In this document: positions 26,483 to 37,059 of the stretch, in pieces
Position numbering within the stretch: position 1 is the first letter of the stretch
Layout of the letters: the number at the start of each line of letters is the position of its first letter
Notes under the pieces: generated by a model
Told to the model about the DNA's origin: nothing
Seen by the model: only the letters and a program-made list of their open reading frames with translations
The model's database searches: none
Translations under genes and position numbers: made by a program
Source of the DNA: an uncultured Winogradskyella sp.
GTDB lineage: Bacteria; Bacteroidota; Bacteroidia; Flavobacteriales; Flavobacteriaceae
Reading direction: 5' to 3'
DNA length: 64,000 nt
Assembly (NCBI RefSeq): GCF_947498345.1
Contig: NZ_CANMJY010000005.1
Location: 1 to 64,000, forward strand

Positions 26483-27778
26483 TTAAGATACTTCTTTAGG
26501 TACTCTAAAGAGCAAAATAATCCCCAACAAAAAGAAGATAAACAAGAACAGAATAGAATTACGCATACTTCCTGTAATTTGATCAATAAAACCATAAATG
26601 AGCATTCCAATTACGATACCTATTTTTTCTGCAACATCATAAAAACTAAAATAAGAGGTGGTATCTTCTGTTTCTGGTAAAAATTTAGAATATGTAGATC
26701 TTGCTAAAGATTGAATACCTCCCATTACCAAACCTACTAATGAAGCCGCTATGTAAAATTGCATGGGAGTTTCCATAAAATAGGCATAAAAACACAATGC
26801 CATCCAAATAAAATTAACAGCAATTAATGTCTTAATATTTCCAAATTTAGATGAAGCTCTTGATGTTAAAACAGCCCCAAGAATAGCTACTATTTGAATC
26901 ACCAAAATACTAACAATCAAACCTGTGGTTTTGGCTTCATCACTTCCCCAACTAATTTCCTCTTCACCAAAATACACAGCTACCAACATTATGGTTTGAA
27001 CTGCCATACTAAATACAAAAAACGCATACAAATAACGTTTTAATCTAAGGTTTTCTTTCAATTGATTCCATACTCCTTTTAACTCCTTAAAGCCGTTGAA
27101 TATTACAGATTTGGTTACTTTATGTTCAGAAGATGCTCCTTCGGGTAAAATATAAAATGTATATTGGCTAAATAGCGCCCACCAGACACCTACAGTTATG
27201 AATGAATAACGCATCATTTGCATCTTATCTTCCCCATTTTCTTGGCTCATAACCATAGCCAAATTAATTATCAGTAATAATACGCTTCCTACATATCCCA
27301 TACTAAAGCCTTTAGCACTTATACTATCTTGTTGTTCTTCAAAGGCAATATCTGGTAAATAGGAATTATAAAACACTAAGCTTCCCCAATAACCTATTAA
27401 TCCCATAAAATAGAACAATAAGCTTAAGTGGATTCTATCTAAACTAAACCAGTATAAACCTATACAACCTACAGATCCTATGTAACAGAAAAATTTCATA
27501 AAACTTTTCTTGTTTCCAACATAATCTGCAATTCCCGATAAAATAGGAGATAGGGTAGCAACAACTAAAAATGTAAATGCTGTTACAAAAGTGATAAGTG
27601 CAGTACTTTTAAATTCGTACCCGAAAGCTGTTACTTTCTTTACTTCTGACAGAAATAGTGCTGAATAGAATATAGGAAATATTGACGACGCAATTGTTAA
27701 AGTATATACTGAATTTGCCCAATCATAAAATGCCCAGGCATTAAGAAGTTTTTTACTTCCTTTTTTAAGTTCGCTCAT
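26483..27778 (-). CDS. MFS transporter, UMF1/Atg22-like family
   Basis: A 431-residue protein with about 12 membrane helices. The start 'KKLLNAWAFYDWANSVYTLTI' is characteristic of the UMF1/Atg22-type major facilitators, with 'SPILSGIADYVGNKK' as the loop 2-3 motif and 'GGIQSLARSTYSKFLPE' in the second half. Fungal Atg22 exports amino acids from the vacuole; bacterial substrates are unknown. It follows the terminator of the M48 gene, so it needs its own promoter, which I could not identify. Confidence 0.88.
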   Translation of the reverse strand: MSELKKGSKKLLNAWAFYDWANSVYTLTIASSIFPIFYSALFLSEVKKVTAFGYEFKSTALITFVTAFTFLVVATLSPILSGIADYVGNKKSFMKFFCYIGSVGCIGLYWFSLDRIHLSLLFYFMGLIGYWGSLVFYNSYLPDIAFEEQQDSISAKGFSMGYVGSVLLLIINLAMVMSQENGEDKMQMMRYSFITVGVWWALFSQYTFYILPEGASSEHKVTKSVIFNGFKELKGVWNQLKENLRLKRYLYAFFVFSMAVQTIMLVAVYFGEEEISWGSDEAKTTGLIVSILVIQIVAILGAVLTSRASSKFGNIKTLIAVNFIWMALCFYAYFMETPMQFYIAASLVGLVMGGIQSLARSTYSKFLPETEDTTSYFSFYDVAEKIGIVIGMLIYGFIDQITGSMRNSILFLFIFFLLGIILLFRVPKEVS

Positions 27779-27790
27779 AATATTATAATA

Positions 27791-27817
27791 AAAAAAGCTG
27801 CTCTATTTGAGCAGCTT
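27791..27817 (-). terminator. Terminator downstream of the M48 peptidase gene
   Basis: On the minus strand AAGCTGCTC, a five-base loop and GAGCAGCTT form a nine-pair stem followed by TTTTTTATT. It lies 32 bases after the M48 stop codon and upstream of the MFS gene. Confidence 0.88.
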
Positions 27818-27848
27818 CTAAAATAGTTAAATATTATTTAACTCAATA

Positions 27849-28679
27849 TTAATTTATCGGTCTAAATGAAGTGACACCATATTTTTTAGCCTCGGCTTTT
27901 GCTTTTGGTGCTAATGCCTGTAAATTGGCAATTCTTGAGTCATTACTCGGGTGAGTGCTTAAAAACTCTGGTGGTGCTTGTCCTCCACTGTTAGCTTTCA
28001 TACGTTTCCATAATTCTGCAGCCTCATCTGGGTTATAACCAGCTACTGCCATAAGATATAATCCAATCTTATCTGCTTCCGTTTCATGGCTTCTACTAAA
28101 AGGTAGCATTCCAGCTACATTACTTCCTATTCCATAGGCTTGCATCCACATTTGCTGCTTCTCAGCGCTTTGGTTTCCTGTAGCTACTGCTACTGCTACT
28201 CCACCTGCTTGCTGCAACATTCCAGAGCTCATACGTTGTTGACCATGGTTGGCCAATGCGTGGGCAACTTCATGTCCCATAATAGCAGCTACACCTGTTT
28301 CGTTTTGGGCTATTGGAAGAATTCCTGTATAAAATGCAATCTTTCCGCCAGGCATACACCAAGCATTGACTTGCTCGGATTCTATAAGTTTATATTCCCA
28401 TTTGTAATCATCTAGATAACCTTGATGACCATTAGCGTTTAACCAACGTTCAGCAGCAACCGCAATACGTTGACCAACTCGTGTAATCATCTCAGAGTCT
28501 TTGGTACCTGTTATTATTTTACTTTCTGTAATTACTTGATTGTACTGAGCAAAGGAAGCAGGAAACAATTGATCGTTACCAACAAATGCCATTGTTTTTT
28601 TACCCGTAAATGGGTTCGTTGCACAAGACACAATTACAACAATAACTCCTATGATTAGTATCGCTTTTTTAATATTCAT
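27849..28679 (-). CDS. M48 family metallopeptidase lipoprotein
   Basis: A 276-residue protein with lipoprotein signal ('VIVVIVSCATNPFTGKK', Cys at ~19). The zinc motif HExxH is 'MGHEVAHALANHG' and the third-ligand region is 'RSHETEADKIGLYLMAVAGY'. These features match LoiP/YcaL-type periplasmic proteases that act on envelope proteins. The C-terminal 'LSTHPSNDSRIANLQ' is typical of the family. It ends at a terminator and is the most downstream gene after GH31 on this strand. Confidence 0.93.
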   Translation of the reverse strand: MNIKKAILIIGVIVVIVSCATNPFTGKKTMAFVGNDQLFPASFAQYNQVITESKIITGTKDSEMITRVGQRIAVAAERWLNANGHQGYLDDYKWEYKLIESEQVNAWCMPGGKIAFYTGILPIAQNETGVAAIMGHEVAHALANHGQQRMSSGMLQQAGGVAVAVATGNQSAEKQQMWMQAYGIGSNVAGMLPFSRSHETEADKIGLYLMAVAGYNPDEAAELWKRMKANSGGQAPPEFLSTHPSNDSRIANLQALAPKAKAEAKKYGVTSFRPIN

Positions 28680-28772
28680 TGCAAATGGTTTTAATTATAT
28701 AATTACTAAAATACAAAAATCAGTCCGTATTTATAGGACACCAATATAATTTACAAGTCACTAAGATTTTAA

Positions 28773-31178
28773 CTATTTTCCTAAAATATGTAACTCAGAA
28801 AAATTCTTATCTACTACAATAGACTCTATGCCATTTACTTTTAGGCTTTTATGCACTATCTTTTCATTATCTAGTTGAACTTCTACAATATCAAAAGGTA
28901 AACCATGAAGTTGAATATTAAATGTTTCGTATGGTGTAACAAATTTCCCCTCTTTATATTGATTAATGATTAGTTCGTTTGTACGTCCAGTGAGTGTGAA
29001 ATTTCTTAGACTATAACGTCCTTTTGTATAATCATAACCATCGTTGGCATCGCTATATAATTCACTCTCTTCCTTACCCTTCTTGTAGTAAACATCTAAG
29101 GTAATTTCTTTTATCTCCTTCTCTCCTACATATTGTTGTACTGGATACTTAGGAATTATAGCACCTTCCTTAATAAAGATTGGCATACTGTCTATATCTG
29201 CATCTACCCACATTTCCTTGCCTCCTTTTACGACTTCGTCATCCCAAAAGTTATACCAATTACCATTAGGTATATACATACGTCTCCCTTTAGCATTAGG
29301 TTCTAAAACAGGACAAGCTAAAATCTGTTCACCAAAAATAAATTCATCTGTCCTGTAATGTGTATGCACATCGTCTTGATCGAACAATACCAAAGATTTT
29401 AAGAGTGGTGTACCGTGGTCTACATAGTTCCAAAAAGCCGTGTATAAATAAGGTAATAGCTGGTATCGAATTTCAATAAATTTTCTAACAATATCTGTCA
29501 CATCTTCATCAAAAGCCCATGGTTCTTGGTCTCCATGATCTCCTGAGGAATGTACTCTAAAGAACGGATGAAAAATTCCAAGCTGAATCCAACGTGTAAA
29601 TAATTCTCCTTGAGGTTGTTCTGCAAATCCACCAATATCACTTCCTACAAAACCAAAACCTGACATTGCCATACGTTGCGCCTGTATATTAGCAATCCAC
29701 AAATGCTCCCAGGTAGCAACATTATCTCCTGTCCAGGTTGAAGTATAACGTTGTGTTCCAGAATAAGCTGCACGAGTAATTACAAATGGACGCTTAGGAT
29801 AAGAATACTTTTTTAATCCTTGATATGTAGCTCTAGCCATTTGCATACCATAAATATTATGTGCTTTTCTATGACTACAAGGGTTACCATCGTAATCGTG
29901 ACGCACATCATCTGGAAAGGTTTTATTTGGCACTTCCATTACTGCTGGCTCATTCATATCGTTCCAAACTCCTTTAACACCAATTTTTTCAATAAGCTCC
30001 TTAAAAAGTCCAGACCACCATTCTCTTACTTCGGGATTTGTAAAGTCTGGAAAATAACATTCCCCAGGCCAAACTTTTCCTTTCATATAATCCCCATCTG
30101 CACGTTTACAGAAATAATCCTTATCCAATGCTTCCTTAAATATAGAATAGTCTTTATCAATTTTTATTCCAGGATCAATGATGACTACAGTTTTAAAACC
30201 ATCTGCGGCTAATTCTTTTACCATACGCTTAGGATCGGGAAAATGATTTTTGTCCCAGGTAAAGCATCGAAAACCATCCATATAATCAATATCTAGATAA
30301 ATAGCATCACAAGGAATTTGTAATTTTCTAAATGTAGACGTTATATCTTTTACCTTACTTTCGGGATAATAGCTCCATTTACATTGGTGAAATCCTAAAG
30401 CCCATAATGGTGGTAATAAATGAGGTTTCCCTGTTAAATCTGTATAACTTTCTACAACCTGGCTCATTTTTGGCCCGTAGAAAAAATAATAATTCATTTC
30501 TCCTCCCTGAGCCCAAAAGCTTGTTACATTACGGCGTTCGGTTGCAAAGTCGAAACTGGTTTGGAATGTATTATCGAAAAATATACCATAAGCCTTACCA
30601 TGATGTAAACCTGTATAAAAAGGTATGGCTTTATAGATAGGGTCAGTCTCTCTTCCATAAGCATAAGAATCTGTAGCCCAATTGGTATAACGCTTTCCTC
30701 TTAAACTTAAATGGTTAGGCTTATCACCAAGACCATAGTAGCTTTCCCCATCGTTAGAGACTTTGCTCATTTTCACAATGTTACCTCCATGCTGATAGTT
30801 TTCTTCCCAATGGAAACCTGATTCGTCTTGGTTGATTAGGGTTCCATCTTTAACATCGTAGATAGAAACTCTAAGGCTTTCTTTAGAAATCTCACAACGC
30901 AGTTTTGATGTCGTTATTTCATAATAGTCCTTAGTTTCTTCTATTTCTAGTTTATTATAGCCTGTACTAGCATATTTAGTAATCGCATAAGAAAAGTCAT
31001 TGCTAAAACTACCAATAGTGGTATATCTAAAGCGTAAAACACTATCCCTAACCACAGTTAATTGCAGTACAACATCATTGTCAGTAGAAAAATAAAGAGT
31101 ATCTACATCTTTTTTGAAATCTATAATTTTTGAGGGGAATAAGTTGCCTTTGTGTTCTAGTTCCGTATTTACAATCAT
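28773..31178 (-). CDS. Glycoside hydrolase family 31 alpha-glucosidase
   Basis: An 801-residue protein without a signal peptide, so probably cytoplasmic. An N-terminal beta-sandwich precedes the (beta/alpha)8 barrel: 'PPLWALGFHQCKWSYYPE', the nucleophile Asp in 'KGVWNDMNEPAVM', and the acid Asp in 'HSSGDHGDQEPW'. GH31 alpha-glucosidases release glucose from the ends of alpha-glucans and oligosaccharides. It follows glgB by 198 bases at the end of the glycogen locus, which suggests a role in turning over the polymer or malto-oligosaccharides. Confidence 0.93.
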   Translation of the reverse strand: MIVNTELEHKGNLFPSKIIDFKKDVDTLYFSTDNDVVLQLTVVRDSVLRFRYTTIGSFSNDFSYAITKYASTGYNKLEIEETKDYYEITTSKLRCEISKESLRVSIYDVKDGTLINQDESGFHWEENYQHGGNIVKMSKVSNDGESYYGLGDKPNHLSLRGKRYTNWATDSYAYGRETDPIYKAIPFYTGLHHGKAYGIFFDNTFQTSFDFATERRNVTSFWAQGGEMNYYFFYGPKMSQVVESYTDLTGKPHLLPPLWALGFHQCKWSYYPESKVKDITSTFRKLQIPCDAIYLDIDYMDGFRCFTWDKNHFPDPKRMVKELAADGFKTVVIIDPGIKIDKDYSIFKEALDKDYFCKRADGDYMKGKVWPGECYFPDFTNPEVREWWSGLFKELIEKIGVKGVWNDMNEPAVMEVPNKTFPDDVRHDYDGNPCSHRKAHNIYGMQMARATYQGLKKYSYPKRPFVITRAAYSGTQRYTSTWTGDNVATWEHLWIANIQAQRMAMSGFGFVGSDIGGFAEQPQGELFTRWIQLGIFHPFFRVHSSGDHGDQEPWAFDEDVTDIVRKFIEIRYQLLPYLYTAFWNYVDHGTPLLKSLVLFDQDDVHTHYRTDEFIFGEQILACPVLEPNAKGRRMYIPNGNWYNFWDDEVVKGGKEMWVDADIDSMPIFIKEGAIIPKYPVQQYVGEKEIKEITLDVYYKKGKEESELYSDANDGYDYTKGRYSLRNFTLTGRTNELIINQYKEGKFVTPYETFNIQLHGLPFDIVEVQLDNEKIVHKSLKVNGIESIVVDKNFSELHILGK

Positions 31179-31376
31179 AGTTGCATTTATGTAAAGTTGC
31201 TTGTAAAAAAACGGAAAAAATCGCAGGTAAAAAAGTCTTTAAAACTTTAATTAGCACGAATTGTTAACTACATCGTTTTCGGAAAATATAATATGGTATT
31301 TGCTACGAGTTAAAATATAAAACCGTACTAGATTTAGAACCTTTGAGGCTATATATTACTTTAAAAATTGTGCCAA

Positions 31377-33356
31377 CTATATTTTAGTTTTTACATTATT
31401 CTTCGCTTTAGCTGTACCATTAGATTTGCGCTTAACAGACTCTGAATATTTAAAAATAACCATACCCAGAGGTGGAATATCAATTTCAATAGAATGATCC
31501 CTAAAATGCCAAGGGTCAGCTTTAGTAGTTTTTATTTTATTAGCATAATTAGCACTTCCAAAATATTCTTTGGCATCACTATTAAAGATTTCTTTAAGCT
31601 TCCCTTTTCTTGCAATTCCTAACTTATAATGCTCTTGTGGCACAGGAGTCATATTACAAGCAATAATTAAATCGTCTTTTTCGTTTTTTCCTTTTCTTAT
31701 GTATGTATATACAGAATTCTGTGCATCATTATGGTCTATCCATTCAAATCCATTAGAAACAAATTGATTTTCGTAAAGTGCTGGTTCTGTTTTATAGAGG
31801 ATGTTTAAGTCTTTTACAAGGGCTTTAATACCTACATGAGGCTCATATTGTAACAAATGCCAATCCAGACCAGTTTCAAAATTCCATTCACCACTTTGAC
31901 CGAATTCTGATCCTTGGAACAGCAGATTTCCTCCAGGATGTGTAAACATATAACTGTACAACAATCTTAAATTGGCAAAACGCTGCCATTCATCACCTGG
32001 CATACGACCTAAAATAGAACGTTTACCATAGACAACCTCATCATGACTTAAGGGTAACATAAAGTTTTCAGTAAATGCATAAGTCATTGAAAACGTTAAA
32101 TCATTTTGATGAAAACGTCTGTATACTGGTTCTTTACCGAAGTATTCTAGAGTGTCATGCATCCAACCCATCATCCATTTCATACCAAAACCCAATCCAC
32201 CTAAAGATGTCGGTCTTGAAACCATAGGGAATGCTGTAGATTCTTCTGCTATAGTTTGCACATCTGGAAAGCTAGAATAAACAGCCTCGTTCATTTCTCT
32301 TAAAAATGCGATTGCTTCTAAATTTTCTCTACCACCAAACATATTTGGCTCCCATTGACCATCATCTCTACTATAATCTAAAAATAACATCGATGCTACA
32401 GCATCTACTCTTAGTCCGTCCGCATGATATTGATCTAACCAATATATAGCATTACTGATTAAAAAAGATTTTACTTCGTTACGCCCATAGTTAAAAATCA
32501 AACTCTTCCAATCTGGATGATAGCCTCGTTTTCTATCTGGATGTTCATAGAGCGCAGAGCCATCAAAAAAACCAAGTCCATGTGCATCTTCGGGAAAATG
32601 TGATGGTACCCAATCGAGAATAATACCAATATCATTTTGATGTAATTTATCGACTAATAATTTAAATTCTTCTGGTAATCCAAAACGCGATGTTGGTGCA
32701 AAGTATCCTGTAACTTGATAGCCCCAAGACGGGTCGTAAGGATATTCCATTATGGGCATTAACTCTACATGCGTAAAATTCATTTCTTTAACGTACGATA
32801 CGAGCTCATCTGTCATTTCTTCATAAGTCATAAAGCGGTCTTTATGTCCTTTTACTTGCTTTTTTCTCCAAGAACCTAAATGAACTTCATAAACAGAATA
32901 TGGGGCATCTAAAGCATTATTCTTCTTACGCTTTTTCATCCATTTACTATCTTTCCACTTATAGGATTCTTCCCAAATTATGGATGCTGTTTTTGGTGGA
33001 TGTTCTGAACGCCTAGCATAAGGATCTGCTTTTTCAGTCTTTGCATTTCCATGATTGCTTTGTATTTTATATTTATAAGTATCCCCTTTTTTAGCACCAG
33101 GAATAAAACCTTCCCAAATACCACTACTATCCCATCGTACATTAAGCTGATGGGTGCCTTCTACCCAAAAATTAAAATCTCCAATTACAGAAACTGCCTT
33201 AGCACTTGGAGCCCAAACAGCAAAATACACACCTTCTTTGCCTTCTATTGTTATAAGGTGAGATCCGAACTTTTCATATAAACGATAATGTTTTCCTGCT
33301 TTAAAGAGATCGATATCAAAATCTGTAAAGAGACTATGTGGTATTACTCCTGCCAT
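31377..33356 (-). CDS. glgB: 1,4-alpha-glucan branching enzyme
   Basis: A 659-residue GH13 enzyme that makes alpha-1,6 branches. An N-terminal carbohydrate-binding sandwich (~20-110, 'YFAVWAPSAKAVSVIGDFN') is followed by the barrel: 'DWVPSHFPEDAHGL', nucleophile Asp in 'GLRVDAVASMLFLDYS', acid Glu in 'TIAEESTAFP', and 'LPLSHDEVVYGK'. The start 'MAGVIPHSLF' gives a near-normal length. It starts three bases after the maltokinase-like gene. In a GlgE pathway this enzyme branches the linear chains made by GlgE. Confidence 0.96.
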   Translation of the reverse strand: MAGVIPHSLFTDFDIDLFKAGKHYRLYEKFGSHLITIEGKEGVYFAVWAPSAKAVSVIGDFNFWVEGTHQLNVRWDSSGIWEGFIPGAKKGDTYKYKIQSNHGNAKTEKADPYARRSEHPPKTASIIWEESYKWKDSKWMKKRKKNNALDAPYSVYEVHLGSWRKKQVKGHKDRFMTYEEMTDELVSYVKEMNFTHVELMPIMEYPYDPSWGYQVTGYFAPTSRFGLPEEFKLLVDKLHQNDIGIILDWVPSHFPEDAHGLGFFDGSALYEHPDRKRGYHPDWKSLIFNYGRNEVKSFLISNAIYWLDQYHADGLRVDAVASMLFLDYSRDDGQWEPNMFGGRENLEAIAFLREMNEAVYSSFPDVQTIAEESTAFPMVSRPTSLGGLGFGMKWMMGWMHDTLEYFGKEPVYRRFHQNDLTFSMTYAFTENFMLPLSHDEVVYGKRSILGRMPGDEWQRFANLRLLYSYMFTHPGGNLLFQGSEFGQSGEWNFETGLDWHLLQYEPHVGIKALVKDLNILYKTEPALYENQFVSNGFEWIDHNDAQNSVYTYIRKGKNEKDDLIIACNMTPVPQEHYKLGIARKGKLKEIFNSDAKEYFGSANYANKIKTTKADPWHFRDHSIEIDIPPLGMVIFKYSESVKRKSNGTAKAKNNVKTKI

Positions 33357-33359
33357 AAA

Positions 33360-34991
33360 TTAACTGTTAATAATATTAGAGATTCCTTTTAACGGAATAA
33401 CAGCCCATCGTGGGCGCGAATTAAGCTCATATCCTAATTCGTAAATTGCTTTTTCGAGCATAGCATATTTTAATAAAAATATGCGCTCTTGATTATAACC
33501 TATATTAAGGTTTGCCTCTTGAACATTGGAAACATAAGTACCTAAAAACACGGATTTTAAATATCTGTATAATACTTCACCTGCCTCGAAAAGTTCTTCT
33601 TGTTCTTGCTTATACAAATCAAGATTGTTAAAAATCGTTGCATAAATTGCGTAATGAAACGAACGGAACAAGCCTGCAATATCTTTAAGAGGTGGTTGCT
33701 TAACTTTACGGTCGCGTATGGTACTTTCTGGCTCACCTTCAAAATCTAATATATAAAAGTCATCATCCTTTACTAAAACCTGACCCAAATGATAATCCCC
33801 ATGTACTCTAATACGTTCTCCTTTTAGCTTGGTCCAATCAAAATCTACAAAACGTTTTCGTATTAGGTTTTTCTTCTCTAAAAATTCGTTAGCGAGTTCT
33901 AATGCTAAACCATCTAACTTATGTAAACTATTCTCAATGGTATTTAATCTATTTTGAAATTGATATAGTAATCTGTTTTTAAGCCAAACTTCATAATCGC
34001 CATTAAAATGCGACGGAGTAAAAGCCGTATCCTCAAACTCGCTTCCTAATGCAATATGCATTTCAGCTGTACGTTTTGCTAAAGTTTGAATTTTGAGAAA
34101 AATATTGAGCCCTACCCAATCTATAATCTGTGCTGGTACATCTGTTATTTCTAATCTTCCGAAATCTTCGGTATTTGGTAATTTTGAAATTGCTATGTTT
34201 TTATACTCCAGATTAGAAAACACTTTATGCAATTCCTTAAGCATATAGTCCCAAGCATCACCCTCGTTTTCTACCATTTGCTGCATTAAACCAATAGTAA
34301 TATTAGTATTATCGCTATCCTTTATCTGTATACTCCCTAAATAAGCTGGTGTATTTTTATAATCTTTCTTATCTGAAAGAAAACGACTCATTTCATAATC
34401 TGGGTTACGATCTGCATAAATTCGTCTAAAGAATTTTAGAACATATTGCTCATTATAAACAATAGATGTATTACTCTGTTCCAAGCCCATAAATCGCGAT
34501 GTTTGATATTTACAGTCTTTAAATAAATCGCTTTTGTGATAGCTTACACGTGTTTTATCTTTTGGTATGGCTGTTAAAATACGTTCAAACACTACTTTTC
34601 TGAACGCTTCCAGATTAATGGCATCAATGATGAAGCCTTCTTGATTTTGAATGCTTATAGGTAAAATTCTATCATCTTTTGCAAAGTTTTCATCAGAGAC
34701 AAATGCTATTGGCAAAAAATAATGTTGATAAAAAGCTTCTACAAAATTAACCTCCAAAATTAAACCATAGTAGACTTCACCGTGTTGCTGAATTCTAAAA
34801 TACTCGGCCAATTCTATGTACTTAAGTTTGCTCGCTTTACCACCATACCAACGTTGCCTAACAATATAGTCTTCTAATACATCCGACAAGAATACTTTAA
34901 TGAACTCCTTGTTTTCTAGTAGTTCTTCCCACTTATTATTAAAATTATAAGGTGATTGTAAAGTGGTCGTTTTTGTCGGTTTTTTAGCCAT
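33360..34991 (-). CDS. Maltokinase-like protein (Mak/Pep2 family)
   Basis: A 543-residue protein resembling mycobacterial maltokinase, with an N-terminal cap domain ('LEDYIVRQRWYGGKASKL', residues ~40-60) and an aminoglycoside-phosphotransferase-like kinase core. The core shows the catalytic loop 'RIRVHGDYHLGQVLV' and the metal-binding 'YILDFEGEPE', then 'PPLKDIAGLFRSFHYAIY'. Maltokinase makes maltose-1-phosphate from maltose and ATP, the donor used by GlgE. It lies one base after glgE. No trehalose synthase (TreS) is encoded in this window, so the maltose source is not shown. Confidence 0.88.
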   Translation of the reverse strand: MAKKPTKTTTLQSPYNFNNKWEELLENKEFIKVFLSDVLEDYIVRQRWYGGKASKLKYIELAEYFRIQQHGEVYYGLILEVNFVEAFYQHYFLPIAFVSDENFAKDDRILPISIQNQEGFIIDAINLEAFRKVVFERILTAIPKDKTRVSYHKSDLFKDCKYQTSRFMGLEQSNTSIVYNEQYVLKFFRRIYADRNPDYEMSRFLSDKKDYKNTPAYLGSIQIKDSDNTNITIGLMQQMVENEGDAWDYMLKELHKVFSNLEYKNIAISKLPNTEDFGRLEITDVPAQIIDWVGLNIFLKIQTLAKRTAEMHIALGSEFEDTAFTPSHFNGDYEVWLKNRLLYQFQNRLNTIENSLHKLDGLALELANEFLEKKNLIRKRFVDFDWTKLKGERIRVHGDYHLGQVLVKDDDFYILDFEGEPESTIRDRKVKQPPLKDIAGLFRSFHYAIYATIFNNLDLYKQEQEELFEAGEVLYRYLKSVFLGTYVSNVQEANLNIGYNQERIFLLKYAMLEKAIYELGYELNSRPRWAVIPLKGISNIINS

Positions 34992-34992
34992 A

Positions 34993-36930
34993 TTATTTTG
35001 TTATCTTAAAGATATGAAAAGGAAGCGTTGGATGCAACTCCACATAATTCCACTCATCATCCCAAACATAATTATTTCCTGTAATTAAATCCGAAACAGT
35101 AACGGCTTGTCCATGTTGCAATCCGAGTTCTTGCATAGGAAGTTGCACATTATCGCGCTGTGGATAATGATGGTCTAAACTGATTATTATTAATAACTCA
35201 TTAGTTTTGTTTGCATTCCATTTATAAAAGGCTATTAAATTATCGTTATGAATATTACAAAACTTAATATTATTGGTTTGTTGCAAGGCTTCATTATTAT
35301 GACGAATAGTATTGATTCTTGAAATTAAAAGCGTTAATTTATTTTCTTTAAACCAATCGTAATGACACACTTGAAATTTTTCGGACATATAATATTCTTC
35401 TTTTCCCGGAATAGCAGCATCAATCATTTGTTCAAACACAGGACCATAAATACCAATATTTGAACTTAATGTTGCTGCAAGTGCGTAACGCTGCAGATAT
35501 TTAGATTCGTTAGCTCCCTGTAGATGATAAGGGTTAATATCTGGAGTGTTTGGCCAAAAATTAGGTCGCATGTATTCGCTTTGGTCAGTTTGCGTTAGTT
35601 CTGTGATATATTCTACGAATTCTTGCTTTGTATTTCTCCAGGTAAAATAAGTATAAGATTGTGAATAGCCTTCCTTTGCTAAACGTTGCATCACTTTTGG
35701 TCTAGTAAATGCTTCTGCCAAGAAAATGACATCTGGATGTGTCTTTTTTACTTCTGAGATGAGCCAATTCCAAAAGTAATAGGGTTTAGTATGTGGGTTA
35801 TCTACTCTAAAAATGCTTATACCACAATCCACCCAATATAACATAGTATCTAAACATTCTTTCCAAAGGTTTTTATAATCTTTGCTTTCCCAATAAATCG
35901 GTAGTATATCCTGATATTTTTTCGGTGGGTTCTCAGCATATTGTACAGTTCCATCTGGTCGCCACTTAAACCAATCTGGGTGATTTTTAACCCAAGGATG
36001 GTCTGGTGCTGCCTGTAAAGCATAATCCATAGCAACCTCTATACCTAAGTCTTTAGCTTTTTTAACTAAACGCTTAAAATCTGTAACTGTACCTAATTGT
36101 GGATGTATGTCCTTGTGCCCACCATATTGTGATCCAATTCCCCATGCAGAACCAACATCTCCTTCTTTAGCGTCAGTTGTATTATTCTTTCCTTTACGGT
36201 TTACTTCACCAATTGGATGCACAGGAGGAAAATACAACGTATCAAATCCCATTTCTGCAACTCTTGGTAACAAACGTTCACAATCTTTAAAGGTGCCGTG
36301 TTGTCCTTCTAACTTGGATGATGATCTTGGAAAAAACTCATACCAAGTACTGAATAGTGCTTTCTTTCGATCTACATATACTTGTAGTTCTTTAGTTTGA
36401 TTTGATAAATGTTTTTCTGGATATTTATAGAAGATATCATGAAGCTTAATGCCTTTTGCCTCATTAATAGCCCAATCGTAATCTTTGTCATTACTAAATG
36501 CTTCTATACATTCTTGTAAATATTTCTTTTCGCTGGATGTCGCTTTTTTTAATAATGGCTTTAGATATGTGATGCCTTCGAGTAACTCGGATTTTACATA
36601 TTGATTATCCTCTATTTTGCGTTCAATACCGTGTTGCCAATTCAAAGCATAGTCTACCCAACCTTCTACTTTATATGTGTAAAACCCTTGTTTGTCTACT
36701 ACAAATGAAGCTTTCCATTCATCATTACCAACAAGATACATTCTGTTCTCGTTCCATTTTCGTTCTTTTTCGTGTTTGTAGAGTACAGAGGCCGCAATGA
36801 CATCATGACCATCAATAAGGACATTAGCGTCTATATTTACTACCTCATTTACAATACGTTTTATAAAAAACTCACCACAGTTAATTTGAGGTCTAACTGC
36901 TTCTATAACTACTCGCTTTTGGTTATACAT
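34993..36930 (-). CDS. glgE: Alpha-1,4-glucan:maltose-1-phosphate maltosyltransferase
   Basis: A 645-residue GH13_3 enzyme that adds maltose units from maltose-1-phosphate to glucan chains. The N-terminal domain ('RVVIEAVRPQINCGEFFIKR') is typical. The barrel shows 'TLYFPPVHPIGEVNRKGKNN', nucleophile Asp377 ('IFRVDNPHTKP') and acid Glu406 ('FLAEAFTRP'). The 29-residue spacing equals that of Streptomyces GlgE (394/423). 'YFTWRNTKQE' follows as in the family. Located between glgC and the maltokinase, it is the central gene of the locus. Confidence 0.95.
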   Translation of the reverse strand: MYNQKRVVIEAVRPQINCGEFFIKRIVNEVVNIDANVLIDGHDVIAASVLYKHEKERKWNENRMYLVGNDEWKASFVVDKQGFYTYKVEGWVDYALNWQHGIERKIEDNQYVKSELLEGITYLKPLLKKATSSEKKYLQECIEAFSNDKDYDWAINEAKGIKLHDIFYKYPEKHLSNQTKELQVYVDRKKALFSTWYEFFPRSSSKLEGQHGTFKDCERLLPRVAEMGFDTLYFPPVHPIGEVNRKGKNNTTDAKEGDVGSAWGIGSQYGGHKDIHPQLGTVTDFKRLVKKAKDLGIEVAMDYALQAAPDHPWVKNHPDWFKWRPDGTVQYAENPPKKYQDILPIYWESKDYKNLWKECLDTMLYWVDCGISIFRVDNPHTKPYYFWNWLISEVKKTHPDVIFLAEAFTRPKVMQRLAKEGYSQSYTYFTWRNTKQEFVEYITELTQTDQSEYMRPNFWPNTPDINPYHLQGANESKYLQRYALAATLSSNIGIYGPVFEQMIDAAIPGKEEYYMSEKFQVCHYDWFKENKLTLLISRINTIRHNNEALQQTNNIKFCNIHNDNLIAFYKWNANKTNELLIIISLDHHYPQRDNVQLPMQELGLQHGQAVTVSDLITGNNYVWDDEWNYVELHPTLPFHIFKITK

Positions 36931-37059
36931 AGTGTTGGTTGAATGTTATTTGTGTTGCGAAATTACTATAGATAATCCATATATAAAAGATATTCTATAG
37001 CTATAAACTACTACAACGTTTGAAATTGAAAACTACTGCTTTTATGGTAGCTAATTTTA